From: Histomonas meleagridis
Lineage: Eukaryota; Parabasalia; Tritrichomonadida; Dientamoebidae
Assembly: GCA_020186115.1 (NCBI GenBank)
Contig: WSYJ01000166.1
Span: forward strand, 62,001 to 126,000
Reading direction: 5' to 3'
Length of the DNA: 64,000 nt
Within the stretch, counting starts at the first letter, position 1; each line of letters starts with the position of its first letter. Shown here piece after piece: positions 51,766-61,428 of this stretch. Position numbers and translations under genes: made by a program. Below the pieces are notes generated by a model. That model saw nothing but the letters and a program-made list of their open reading frames with translations. It ran no database searches and had not been told where the DNA came from.

Positions 51766-54570
51766 ATGAGCTCAATCAAGGTGGCAATACGTGTTAAGCC
51801 TTCAGCAAGCCATCTAAAAGTATGGGACATTAATGAAAATGAAAACAAAATTTCATTAGCTAATAATGGAACAATATTTCAATTTAATAAAGTATATGTT
51901 CCTTCTACAACTACTGAAAAAATATACTCTGAGATGGCCAGTGATATTGTTAATGGTGTTATGAATGGTACAAATGGTACAATCTTTGCATATGGTTCTA
52001 CTGGATCTGGAAAAACATTTACAATAATGGGTGATGCACAAAATCCTGGAATTGTTCCTCTTGCTATAGATCATATCTTTAATTATATTGACGATCATCC
52101 AGAACGAAGTTTCATTGTTAACTTATCCTACTTTGAAATATATAATGAAAAAATCAAAGATTTGCTTAAAGAAAATTCGATTGCTGATTCCAGAATAAAT
52201 TATTCCAAGCAAGTATTTAAATCTTCACATTCACTGATTCAAGCTATTCTGATGGCAGAATCAAATCGATCTACAGGTTCAACTTTAATGAATGAACACA
52301 GTAGTCGCTCGCATGCCATTGTCCGTCTTGAAGTTAAATCATATAACAAGAAAGTAGGAGATGGAATTGAACTCCGATCTGTTCTTAATCTTGTTGATTT
52401 AGCAGGTAGTGAATGTCAAAAAAATACAAATGCTGAGGGCGATCGCCAACACGAAGCATCTATGATTAACAAATCACTTCTTGCGCTTTCTAAATTAATT
52501 GATGCTCTTCAAAATGGAAAAGCAATTGCTGTTTATCGTGAATCAAAGCTTACTCTTTATCTTCGTGATTCCATTGGAGGAAATGCACAAACCACTATTA
52601 TTTGTGCGATTAGTGGTGAAAATGATCAACGTAGCACATCTGAATATACTCTTAGATTTGCTTCCAAAGCAATGAAAATCAAGAACCAGCCAAAGGTTAA
52701 TGAAATTAAGACAGAAAAAGCCAAAATCGAAGAACTTATTCGAGAAAATAATCATCTTAAAGAACAGCTTTCTCAATATGAAAGTGCAAGTATGAAGTCA
52801 ACACGTAATACAGAGATTGACTTTACATATCTCTCGCCTAAAAAGCAACGATCAACCAATCGTAAACGTAGTAATTCATATAGTTCAGGGGAATCATCAC
52901 CAATTAAAATTGCCAATTCTACATCCAATGAACAAATTTCATCACAATCAAGTTCCGATAGTGAAGATACAACATTATTATTACCAAAGAAGATTTTAAC
53001 TCGGAAAACAAATCCAGCAAAGATATTCAATAGTCTTTCAGCAACTCCATCGCCAAATAATGATATCAAAGAAGACGAAGAAATTTCATCAGAGTATGAA
53101 CCAATTCTTCCTAAGAAGAAGAAAACAATTCCACAAATTAATTTGCCGCCAATTGACCAGTATTATGATCAAGACGATGAAGAAGCTGATCGACAAGCTG
53201 AAACATTATCAAGAACAATCATTGAAAATAGCATCCACAGCGGTTTTATTGATTTACCACTTAAAAAGAAGCCAAACAACAAAGAAATTGAACGTCTTAA
53301 GAAAGAAATTGAAGAACTTAAACTTCAAAATGAGAAATTAATTGAAGAAAAAGAAGATCTTGAAACACAATTAGAATCATTAGACAATGATTTCACAATG
53401 GAACAAACAACACTTTTAGACAAGATCAAAATTCTTGAGAAACAAAACAATTTTAATGGCGTTTCATTAACTTCTAATATTGATTACAAAGGAAAACTTC
53501 TTGAACTTGAAGAAACAATCGAAAAGTTAACTAATGAAAATTCGGAAATTAAATTGAAACTTCTAAGAAGAGAAGCCGAAGTTAAAGGCGCATTAATTAC
53601 ACAGAAATTTACCAAAGATAAACTTGCGCAAAAAGATTCGACGATTGTTCAACTTGGTGAACGAATTACTTCTCAACGAGAACAATTAGGCGAATGCCAA
53701 AAAGAACTTGAAGAAATGAAAAAGCGAAACGAAGAATTAACGAACAAATATTGTAATTTAGAACAAAGTTATTTGTCACAAGAAGAAATTATTATTCAAC
53801 AAAACGAAGAAAAAATGTTACTTCAAAAGACATCTAAAGAAAATCATAAAAATTATTGCGATGTATACACTGAAACAGATTTAAAGAGTACTGAAATCGA
53901 TGGAATTAATGATAATTTATCGATATTAAGGAAGAAATTAATGAAAGAAACAGAAGTTTCAAATCAAACAAATGACTTTAGGAAACTTCAAAGTTCAATG
54001 ATTCAAAGATTAAAAGAAAGACAAAACATTTTCACGGGTAAATCTTCATTAATTCATCAAAATACTGAAGGCGAAAATGTGCAAAAAGTTTTTCATGTTC
54101 AACAAAGAGGTATTTTATGTCAATCGAACTTGTTAAAAGATACAACAAATAAAATATTAAAAATTGCAAGTTCAACAAAACCGAAATTTTCTATTAGTAA
54201 ATTCGACGTTTATACAACTGATCCAATCGATGAAGAAAACGAAGTCGATAAAGTAAATTTGGGTCAGTTAAGTTGGCAGCCACTGTATGATATTGTTCTC
54301 GAAAGTTCGGAATCTCAAATTATTGATATTTATAATAATTATGAAGAAAAAGAAGAAGAAACTCAAACAATTGATGAAATTGTTGATGAAGATGAATACG
54401 AAACAGAAGAAGAAGAAGAAATTGATGATGAAAATGAAGTTATGGAAAAAAGTGAAAGAAATATTGAAAACAAAAATAGAAATAATATGATAGAATTCTT
54501 ATACGTGATCAACTTTGGTTTGTTGTTTGTACTTTGGATTGTGCAATTCGGCTTTTCAGAAAAATTATAA
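51766..54570 (+). CDS. Kinesin, N-terminal motor, coiled coil and C-terminal TM anchor
   Basis: 934 residues. The motor domain spans ~1-315: P-loop GSTGSGKT at 77-84 (Gln to Ser variant of GQTGSGKT), switch I NEHSSRSH, switch II DLAGSE, then HEASMINKSLLALSKLI and SKLTLYLRDSIGG. The closely spaced motor without a long loop resembles kinesin-7 (CENP-E)-like or divergent N-kinesins. A Ser-rich linker (365-410) precedes coiled coils ~500-690. An acidic region (~865-890) precedes a final hydrophobic helix (FLYVINFGLLFVLWIVQF, ~910-930). A membrane-spanning C-terminus is rare in kinesins and suggests direct cargo or organelle anchoring. Moves along microtubules using ATP. Confidence 0.93.
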   Translation: MSSIKVAIRVKPSASHLKVWDINENENKISLANNGTIFQFNKVYVPSTTTEKIYSEMASDIVNGVMNGTNGTIFAYGSTGSGKTFTIMGDAQNPGIVPLAIDHIFNYIDDHPERSFIVNLSYFEIYNEKIKDLLKENSIADSRINYSKQVFKSSHSLIQAILMAESNRSTGSTLMNEHSSRSHAIVRLEVKSYNKKVGDGIELRSVLNLVDLAGSECQKNTNAEGDRQHEASMINKSLLALSKLIDALQNGKAIAVYRESKLTLYLRDSIGGNAQTTIICAISGENDQRSTSEYTLRFASKAMKIKNQPKVNEIKTEKAKIEELIRENNHLKEQLSQYESASMKSTRNTEIDFTYLSPKKQRSTNRKRSNSYSSGESSPIKIANSTSNEQISSQSSSDSEDTTLLLPKKILTRKTNPAKIFNSLSATPSPNNDIKEDEEISSEYEPILPKKKKTIPQINLPPIDQYYDQDDEEADRQAETLSRTIIENSIHSGFIDLPLKKKPNNKEIERLKKEIEELKLQNEKLIEEKEDLETQLESLDNDFTMEQTTLLDKIKILEKQNNFNGVSLTSNIDYKGKLLELEETIEKLTNENSEIKLKLLRREAEVKGALITQKFTKDKLAQKDSTIVQLGERITSQREQLGECQKELEEMKKRNEELTNKYCNLEQSYLSQEEIIIQQNEEKMLLQKTSKENHKNYCDVYTETDLKSTEIDGINDNLSILRKKLMKETEVSNQTNDFRKLQSSMIQRLKERQNIFTGKSSLIHQNTEGENVQKVFHVQQRGILCQSNLLKDTTNKILKIASSTKPKFSISKFDVYTTDPIDEENEVDKVNLGQLSWQPLYDIVLESSESQIIDIYNNYEEKEEETQTIDEIVDEDEYETEEEEEIDDENEVMEKSERNIENKNRNNMIEFLYVINFGLLFVLWIVQFGFSEKL

Positions 54571-55033
54571 TATATTATTAATAAAACTTTTTAATGTTTT
54601 ACTTCATTTTTCTTTTTATGTGTTCATGAACCTTCAAAATTTGTAGTTTGCTGGATGTTGTTAGGACGCTCATTCCAAAGCATTAGATCATTAATACAAC
54701 ATACCTAGATCTAAATTTATAATAAAATACTCCATTGCTTTTTTTGACTTTTTGATGAGTTTACACAACCCAAAAATCGGAATGAGTTTACAGAAGTTCG
54801 GTCATTCACACTTCTGACTTTCTTGGTGCTTTTTAATTTAAATATTTAAGTAGCTGAAAAACAAGTGAAAATGTTACTCTGAATTTCGGTGTATTAAAAA
54901 AGAAATTCATCATTTTAAAATGATCTTTGAAGAAATTCTTATCAGAGAAATAACAAATTTTTAACATTTTTGATTAAAATTTGAAAAATTAAATAAAGAA
55001 AAATGTGTAAATTTTTATTAATTAATTGATAAT
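54571..55033. other. AT-rich spacer
   Basis: About 460 bp between convergent genes. No frame or structured element could be supported. Confidence 0.45.
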
Positions 55034-56125
55034 TTATTCACTGATTGCAGCCTTTTGTTTCCTTTTCTTTTCCGAATAATAAAATATAGTATCTAACAAT
55101 CTAAACAATCCTAAAACACCACCAATAACAGTTAATAATCTTGTAGCCAAATGAAGAACAGGTTCTCTTTCTTTATACTCATATACTGATATTGGTGAAA
55201 TATCATATCTGAAATATACTCCAGGCATTAATGTCGGATGATCATACAACGAATATCTGGATGCCGAATATTTACGGTTAGAGATGTCTAACGTATAAAC
55301 CGCGCGCCAAGCTTTTGACTGGTTTTGAATGTTTACGAAACCGTCGAGAACCGGCGATGGGTCACTTGGGCCCTCAACAAAGACGCCAAGGTGATTGATG
55401 ATGTGTGAGAGGTTGAGGGATGAGCTTGGGACGCCAAAAACATTCATGTCATGTACGTGCCAGCCTTCTCTCGAAAATGGAAGTCCAGGAGCAATATGAA
55501 ATTCACCAGCAACTCGAATAACTTTAAATACTGAATATACATTGCACCCTTCACCTTCCATCGATTTTATCTGCGTTTGAAAGTCGCTGCATTGTGGAAT
55601 TCTGGAAATTTCGGGTTGAACATTATTTTCTCTGTAAAAATTAATAACATCTTTACATGAACGACAACAAGAATTAGGTGCTACATTCGGTTCGCACGGA
55701 AAACATTCAGATGATATTGATGTGTTGAGAAAATTTTTATCTAATTTTGTTAATGGACGACCATCTTTTGATAGTCTTTGTAAATCTAATTTAATCCTAT
55801 TCAGGGGAATTGGAAGTTGTGTGAAACTATCAATAACATCTAAATGAAGAAGATAACATGGAACATGTGGAAATGTGATGTTGAGCATTACATCTATATG
55901 AGGTTGAATTTCCGGGTTAATTGTAATGCCGTCTTTACCTGTAGGACGGTATCCTGTAATTAAAAAGTTTTGACGAGTTCTTGGCTGTAAAAATGAATGA
56001 ATTTCTATATACGAAAGAATTATCGTAGATAATATTGAAAGTATAGAAAGAATCCCCCCAATCGGTGTTCCAACTCGATATTCGTTATCTAATTTTGGAA
56101 ACACATCGAACTTTCGAAGAGACAT
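55034..56125 (-). CDS. ERV46/ERGIC3-family cargo receptor
   Basis: 363 residues. N-terminal FDVFPKLDNEYRVGT and the first TM (~20-40), then a luminal domain with a conserved Cys group (CFPCEPNVAPNSCCRSC; EGCNVYS), GEFHIAPG and HIINHLGVF, a second TM (~330-350) after RLLTVIGGVLGLFRLLD, and a basic tail. This is the full ERV46/ERGIC-53-unrelated ERGIC3 architecture. It cycles between ER and Golgi, binding soluble cargo with ERV41. The C-terminal KKRKQKAAISE does not end in KKxx, so its ER retrieval signal is unclear. Strong family match. Confidence 0.9.
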   Translation of the reverse strand: MSLRKFDVFPKLDNEYRVGTPIGGILSILSILSTIILSYIEIHSFLQPRTRQNFLITGYRPTGKDGITINPEIQPHIDVMLNITFPHVPCYLLHLDVIDSFTQLPIPLNRIKLDLQRLSKDGRPLTKLDKNFLNTSISSECFPCEPNVAPNSCCRSCKDVINFYRENNVQPEISRIPQCSDFQTQIKSMEGEGCNVYSVFKVIRVAGEFHIAPGLPFSREGWHVHDMNVFGVPSSSLNLSHIINHLGVFVEGPSDPSPVLDGFVNIQNQSKAWRAVYTLDISNRKYSASRYSLYDHPTLMPGVYFRYDISPISVYEYKEREPVLHLATRLLTVIGGVLGLFRLLDTIFYYSEKKRKQKAAISE

Positions 56126-56753
56126 TTTAACCTAACAGAGTTAGTCAAATCATGATTATTCTATCACAAGATTGTACCCAAAATTGTTTTTTTTACAAAA
56201 CCCAAAAAAATTATCACAGCCGTCCAAGTGTTCGTTGATATATCTATCAATGAATATATTCATCTTTATAGAGATGTGGAAAATGGGTTAGGTACCTAAC
56301 CGTAAATTCTATCGGAGGGTACCATTCGATAGGGTACCACCTTTTTTATGCATGCTCTATCGTTGTCAAAATGGGTACCCCAACGTTTTGTGACGGTTTT
56401 TGGGTACCCAGAGTTTTCATATCATAATTTTTTGTTTGAATGGTTTACAATGTATGATTGTTAGGTTTATCTCCAAAAATTGCCAGGCAGTTTTTTGGCG
56501 GCAAAAATTCAATAATATAAGCATAGGTAAGCATCAAAAATCATTGTTATTATCCCAATCGTATATTAATTATGAAATATTTAATTCAATCTGCATAAAA
56601 TCATCAAAAGTGAACGTTTATCGTATTTAATAAGTTTACTTAATATAATTTTCAATTAATATTTAGTCGGAACTCCTTACAAACGGTCGATTTTCACTTT
56701 TTGAACCATTGCTGCGGTTATAAAACTGACAAGATAGCAATCCCATTAGTTAG
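56126..56753. other. Spacer with clustered GGTACC palindromes
   Basis: Five GGTACC sites (56291, 56318, 56333, 56374 and 56403) lie within 120 bp. They include the 16-bp perfect palindrome GGTTAGGTACCTAACC (56286-56301) and two GGGTACCC sites. The spacer lies between divergent genes. A further CGGTCG element occurs near 56690, closer to the CAF1 gene. Confidence 0.5.
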
Positions 56754-57539
56754 ATGTCTGACGAACTCATTATAAGGGAAGTTTGGAGTCATAACCTAGA
56801 ACAAGAAATGGCTATAATTGCCGATCTAATAAATGATTATCCATATGTTGGTATGGATACAGAATTTCCTGGTGTAATTGCACATCCATTTGGGCAGTTT
56901 CAGTCACAAGAAGCATTTCAATATACTCTAATGAGAATTAATGTTGATTACCTAAAAATTATTCAAATTGGAATTAGCTTAGGAGATGCCAAAGGAAATT
57001 TCCCATCTCCTTGTTGCTGCTGGCAATTTAATTTTAAATTTAATCTAGATGAAGACATGTTTACCACACCAGCCATTGATCTACTTCAGCAATCTGGAAT
57101 TGATTTCAGCAAATTCAATACAGATGGAATCAACGTCTACGAGTTTTCTCAACTTCTTTACACTTCTGGACTTGTAATGAACGACGACGTCACATTTGTA
57201 ACCTTTCACAGTAGTTCTGATTTCGGTTATTTATTCAAGATGTTATCATGCAAACCACTTCCAAGCGATCTAAAGACATTTATGAACAGTCTTTGCGTAT
57301 ATTTCCCACATTTTTACGACCTTAAGTTGATGGCTAATGATATCGAACAAATATCTACTGGTGGTCTCCAAGGCCTTGCAAACGAATTAAATGTTCTTCG
57401 TGTCGGCCCGCAACATCAGGCAGGGTCAGATGCTCTTATAACACTTAAAACGTTCACTGCGCTTGTGAATAAGTTCTTCAATGGTAATCTCCAGAACAAA
57501 GCGTTTGAGAACAAGTTGTTTGGACTTGTTGAGGAATAA
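56754..57539 (+). CDS. CAF1: CAF1/POP2 deadenylase of the CCR4-NOT complex
   Basis: 261 residues, with the normal family length and spacing. DEDDh nuclease residues: Asp35 and Glu37 in MDTEFPG, Asp156 in HSSSDFGYL, and His221/Asp226 in HQAGSDALIT. The distances (121 between first and third, about 70 to the last) equal those of human CNOT7. Removes poly(A) tails from cytoplasmic mRNA with Mg2+. CCCW (87-90) between the second motif and the following strand is unusual. Start is the first ATG after the promoter region. Confidence 0.95.
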   Translation: MSDELIIREVWSHNLEQEMAIIADLINDYPYVGMDTEFPGVIAHPFGQFQSQEAFQYTLMRINVDYLKIIQIGISLGDAKGNFPSPCCCWQFNFKFNLDEDMFTTPAIDLLQQSGIDFSKFNTDGINVYEFSQLLYTSGLVMNDDVTFVTFHSSSDFGYLFKMLSCKPLPSDLKTFMNSLCVYFPHFYDLKLMANDIEQISTGGLQGLANELNVLRVGPQHQAGSDALITLKTFTALVNKFFNGNLQNKAFENKLFGLVEE

Positions 57540-57678
57540 TAAATCTATTTTATTTTTCGAGTTTTTCATTATGTATAATATTATATGCTTATATTATGTT
57601 ATTCATCTTCTGAGTTATGAAATCTAATTTTGCTTAATAAAGATAATTTAAAAAAAATTATTCAGAAGCTGTCTTCTA

Positions 57679-57795
57679 AAAATAAAGTGGCTGCAGAAAG
57701 GTTTCCCAAACACTTGAGTTTTTAAATATAAATCCGATGGTTTTTCATTCATTCGATTTTATCGATGGGAAACCTTTCTGCAGCCACTTTATTTT
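57679..57795. repeat. Perfect 30-bp inverted repeat, 57-bp spacer
   Basis: Left arm 57679-57708 (begins AAAATAAAGTGGCTGCAGAAAG and ends TTTCCCA) and right arm 57766-57795 (its exact reverse complement). No clear target-site duplication flanks it. It lies between the ends of two convergent genes. Candidate hairpin RNA, bidirectional 3'-end signal, or a tiny inverted-repeat transposon (MITE). Confidence 0.9.
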
Positions 57796-58258
57796 GTATT
57801 ACATATTATATAGACTGCAGTGAAAAACATGAAGACAGACACCTTATTATAACCCACGTCTACAATGAAGCATTATTCATAGAGAACATACTTAGTAATA
57901 GATATTTAATAAATTTTTTTTCGATTTAATTTTGTAATTTCCGCAATATTCCTATTTTTCACTCACTTCACTCAGGAGAACGTTAACAGTATTTTTTTTT
58001 CCCCTCCCAATTTTCTTTTCATATTTTTGGGACGAAACATATGTTAAAATTTCTATTTACTAACAAATTATATAACTTATTTTGTATTTAAAATTTTGTT
58101 ATCGGTCTACAAGTTTTTCACGTCAGTCTATAAATAAACAATTTCTTTACCATTAATTGATTCATTTAAAATAATTTTATTTATTAAAGCATTTTTAACT
58201 TTATTAAAATCAATACTAAATTTTTATTTGTTTGTTACATATAAATAAAATATTTTAA
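57796..58258. other. AT-rich spacer after the inverted repeat
   Basis: About 460 bp, no supported gene. It is the 3' flank of the AAA-ATPase gene. Confidence 0.45.
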
Positions 58259-60181
58259 TTATTTTCTATATTTACTGATAATTACATTAAAATGTTCGAA
58301 TCCAATTTTATCATCTCCCTGCTTCAAAGCTATCAATGCTGCCTCACGACACAAGTTATCTATTTCAGCACCAGTTATTCCTATTTTCAACAACTCACAA
58401 ACCTTATCACATAACTCATTATTCTCAATCGGCATATTCTTAGTACACACTTTAAAAATATCTTTGATATCCATTAAGTTTTGTGTTGGTTTCACTTCGA
58501 TTAATATATCGAATCTTCCAGGTCTACATAATGCTTCATCCAAAGCTTCGACTCTATTTGTCGCGGCTATAACTATTACGTCTTCCAAATTCGTAATTCC
58601 GTCCATTTCGTTTAAGAAAGTTGATAAAACTCTTTCTGTGACTCCGGTCGAATTACCTCTTTTGCCGACCATTGCATCAATTTCATCGATAAATATAATC
58701 GATGGCTTTTTTTGATTGGCTAAGACAAACAATTCTCTAATGATTCGTTCTGATTCACCTAAATACATTTGATAGATCGATGCGCCTGATATAGAAAAAA
58801 AGGATGATGATAACGTTGTTGCTATAGCTCTCGCTATCATTGTCTTACCACAGCCTGGTGGACCATATAATAATATGCCTTTCGGTGGCTTAATCCCAAT
58901 TTCTTTTAATTCAGTCGATCGGATTAATGGCCATTCAATGGATTCGCGAATTAATTGCTTCGTTGATGATAACCCACCAATGTCTTCCCAATTTGTTTGT
59001 TTAATTGTGCCTTTGATGATATTATTTGATTGATTAATTGCGAAATTGACTTCGGTGTTATCATTTTGACTTAAACGAAGAATTTGTTCTGTAGTTAAAC
59101 CATTTGTTAATTCGATTACTCGTTGTGAAAAGTTTTTATTAAATATATACTTAAGATCTGTTATTGATAATGGTGGTAATAACATATAAAATGATAATCG
59201 CTTGGATGACAAAAGAAATGAATGAATTGGATCTTTAGAAAGTGTTGTCATTATATAAAATACTTGTGTTGATGAATCAATCAAATTAGAAAGTTGCGCT
59301 ACAAGACGTTTCTCAAATGGAGTATCATTGCCAAGCAAATGGATATCAAAATTACGTAATAATACAATAGTTTTTGGAGGTGGAATACGTGTTAATATAG
59401 GAAAAGTGACATCTGACGATGAAAAATTTTCGGCATCAATTTCGTAATATTTTAAAGATAATTTGTCACATAAACATTTAACTAAAAAACTACGACCACT
59501 ATTCGAGGAGCCACATAAAATACAACCTTTTGGATGAATGTTTACTGTAGTTTTTGCCTTTTGATTTGATCCAAATAATGTGGGTTGAGGAATCGTGGAG
59601 GAATTAAACATGGAATAGGTGACATACTTAGTAAGCTTGTCAAGAGATGCAGTAAATGAAGGATAATAGATAGGATTGGAAGCATACGGTGAATGAATAT
59701 AATTAATCTTGGTAGTTGGTGATAAAGTAAAAAATTTAATTTGACGAAGAGAAGAATTGAGTTCGATTTGGATAACTTCTTTGGTGATGATTGGAACAGT
59801 AATAATTGTACCATTGATAAAAGCAACATGTTGAGTTCGAAGAAAATTGGAAAGATGACGTTCTATATGAGTCCATTCTGGGTATGTAAATTTATGATTA
59901 ATAAGAGTAACATTGAGATTAGAACATTGAACTATTTCTTTCGGATCAATAATAGATATAAATGTTCCATCTTGAAGTTCAGCAAATTGACGAGATTTTA
60001 TAAAGCTAACTGAAGGAAGTTGAACATTTGAAGAAATATCAGATGATTCTGTAAAAACTTGTTCATCAGGTAAAAGTTCAGCTGAATAAAAATTACCTGA
60101 TCGATCTCGAACAACTGCAAGTGTTCCCCATTTTGATTCAAGAGCTTCAGCTGTAAAGAACCCGATTTTGCAGAAGTTCAT
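58259..60181 (-). CDS. AFG2/CDC48-like type II AAA ATPase with degenerate D1
   Basis: 640 residues. D1 (~215-340) has a damaged Walker A (GSSNSGRS at 224-231, Lys replaced by Arg) and TIVLLRNFD in place of Walker B. D2 (~398-600) is canonical: NWEDIGGL, GPPGCGKT (440-447), IIFIDEID (495-502), TNR and RPGRFD. TERVLSTFLNEMDGI and the ending TGAEIDNLCREAALIAL resemble AFG2/SPATA5 proteins, which release maturation factors from pre-60S ribosomes; PEX1/PEX6 also have inactive D1s. Trichomonads are thought to lack peroxisomes, so AFG2-like is favoured. An AGGGCACCCT palindrome lies ~20 bp upstream of the ATG. Confidence 0.85.
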   Translation of the reverse strand: MNFCKIGFFTAEALESKWGTLAVVRDRSGNFYSAELLPDEQVFTESSDISSNVQLPSVSFIKSRQFAELQDGTFISIIDPKEIVQCSNLNVTLINHKFTYPEWTHIERHLSNFLRTQHVAFINGTIITVPIITKEVIQIELNSSLRQIKFFTLSPTTKINYIHSPYASNPIYYPSFTASLDKLTKYVTYSMFNSSTIPQPTLFGSNQKAKTTVNIHPKGCILCGSSNSGRSFLVKCLCDKLSLKYYEIDAENFSSSDVTFPILTRIPPPKTIVLLRNFDIHLLGNDTPFEKRLVAQLSNLIDSSTQVFYIMTTLSKDPIHSFLLSSKRLSFYMLLPPLSITDLKYIFNKNFSQRVIELTNGLTTEQILRLSQNDNTEVNFAINQSNNIIKGTIKQTNWEDIGGLSSTKQLIRESIEWPLIRSTELKEIGIKPPKGILLYGPPGCGKTMIARAIATTLSSSFFSISGASIYQMYLGESERIIRELFVLANQKKPSIIFIDEIDAMVGKRGNSTGVTERVLSTFLNEMDGITNLEDVIVIAATNRVEALDEALCRPGRFDILIEVKPTQNLMDIKDIFKVCTKNMPIENNELCDKVCELLKIGITGAEIDNLCREAALIALKQGDDKIGFEHFNVIISKYRK

Positions 60182-60197
60182 GTGTTTGTTTCTTGTA

Positions 60198-60207
60198 AGG
60201 GCACCCT
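60198..60207. promoter_or_regulatory. GGGYRCCC-type palindrome, AAA-ATPase promoter
   Basis: AGGGCACCCT lies 17 bp upstream of the minus-strand ATG (60181). Related elements occur at the same kind of position before genes at 43528, 49690 and 63006. Confidence 0.4.
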
Positions 60208-60228
60208 AGATCCGTGTGAAAAAAAAAA

Positions 60229-60300
60229 CTCCGGCCCGGGGAGTCGAACCCCGCTCGCACGGATGAGAACCGTATATCCTAACCGATGAACGAGGCCGGA
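60229..60300 (-). tRNA. tRNA-Glu (CTC anticodon)
   Basis: 72 nt including the discriminator. Acceptor TCCGGCC/GGCCGGA pairs fully. The loop TTCTCAT sits between ACGG and CCGT, giving anticodon CTC. The T-arm GGGGTTCGACTCCCC is identical to that of the other tRNA-Glu. A run of T follows on the minus strand (60220-60228). The two Glu tRNAs share the D-arm. Confidence 0.95.
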
Positions 60301-60486
60301 AGACATTTATTTTTTAAACAATTATTATTTGAATAATAAAAAATGGATTATTTGATTTCAAATAAATCACTATTTGATCATAAATAAGTCACATTGCTGT
60401 ACTTATCATTGCAAACGAATAGAAGATTATTTTTTTTTGATTAGGAAATTATTTTGAAAAATCAGATATTTACTTAGGAAGCCAAC
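60301..60486. other. Short AT-rich spacer
   Basis: Upstream flank of tRNA-Glu(CTC) and 3' flank of the following gene. Nothing supported is visible. Confidence 0.4.
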
Positions 60487-61065
60487 TTATAAGAACATTC
60501 TAAGTTGATTGTCTAGTTTCTTATAGAAGATGAGTCCTAAAACAAGTAAAACCTGGAAACAAACAAAAAAGATTACTGATCTAATGAGAGATGTGTTTTT
60601 GATATTTCCGAAAGTATCTTGTACTCTTTGATATGAGTTCTTAACCCATCCTTCTTGAGCATTTCCGGATGTTGTAGCAAGTTCTCTTAATGAATCGATA
60701 AGTTGTGCCTTAAAAAGAGCCATATCATTAATAATTTGTTGCTTTGCCCCCTCAACGATACTACTTACAGCATCTCTTGTTGCAGTAAATTCTTGTCTCA
60801 TTGAGTTAAAATCTTTTCTAAGGACGGCATCTGCAATTTCAACTCTTTCAAGAATTTCATTAATTTTTGATCCAATTTCAGTTTCAACTTCTTCAGCGGT
60901 AACACTCTTATCAACCTGACGAGCTAATTCTGCGAGTGACCAAAGTATTGCTTGTTCTTCCTTTGCTACAGAATGATCACCTTTTAATTGTTCCTTGTAT
61001 TTATTTACTATTGATTCGAATTTTCTTGAAGCTGCAAAAGAGAAAAGAAATAAGACTCCAATCAT
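60487..61065 (-). CDS. Luminal coiled-coil protein with C-terminal TM
   Basis: 192 residues. Signal peptide MIGVLFLFSFAASRK; helical region ~20-150 with a coiled coil (VETEIGSKINEILERVEIADAVLRKDF); a C-terminal TM helix (VIFFVCFQVLLVLGLIFY, ~164-181) and a short basic tail ending NQLRMFL. The stalk-plus-TM arrangement is like the membrane half of lectin-type cargo receptors (ERGIC-53/EMP47), without a lectin domain. A role in the early secretory pathway is inferred; orthology is not shown. Confidence 0.6.
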   Translation of the reverse strand: MIGVLFLFSFAASRKFESIVNKYKEQLKGDHSVAKEEQAILWSLAELARQVDKSVTAEEVETEIGSKINEILERVEIADAVLRKDFNSMRQEFTATRDAVSSIVEGAKQQIINDMALFKAQLIDSLRELATTSGNAQEGWVKNSYQRVQDTFGNIKNTSLIRSVIFFVCFQVLLVLGLIFYKKLDNQLRMFL

Positions 61066-61428
61066 TAGTAGGATCTAACCTCCACCGGACATGTTATGTG
61101 AAATGTTTTATCTTGTTTGGCCAAATAAAGGACTGGGACTTATGTACATTTTCCATTACTGGGATAAATCAATTGTTTTAACAAAAAATATCATGTTTTT
61201 TTGGAAAAATTTTTATTTAAACAATTAATAATTTTAAAACACTTTTTTCTTTCAAAACTTGCTGAGATGTAAACTCAAGTTATTTTCATTTAAATTAAAA
61301 ATAATTTCTCGATTTCAATAATTTCATTTGGAACAATTCGTAAGGATAATAAACTTAATGGATGAGGAGGAATGAAGAATTTACTAAAATAAAACGAAAT
61401 TGTATAAAAAAAAAAAATAACATTTTTA
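61066..61428. other. Spacer between the coiled-coil gene promoter and HRD1-like 3' end
   Basis: About 360 bp, AT-rich. The first ~30 bp upstream of the coiled-coil gene (CTAACCTCCACCGGACATG) are less AT-rich and may be its promoter. No gene seen. Confidence 0.4.

Noticed and set aside
38730..60300. Organellar or bacterial origin of the tRNA genes
   Set aside because: No encoded CCA, pol III-type T-run terminators, and neighbouring genes are eukaryotic nuclear genes.
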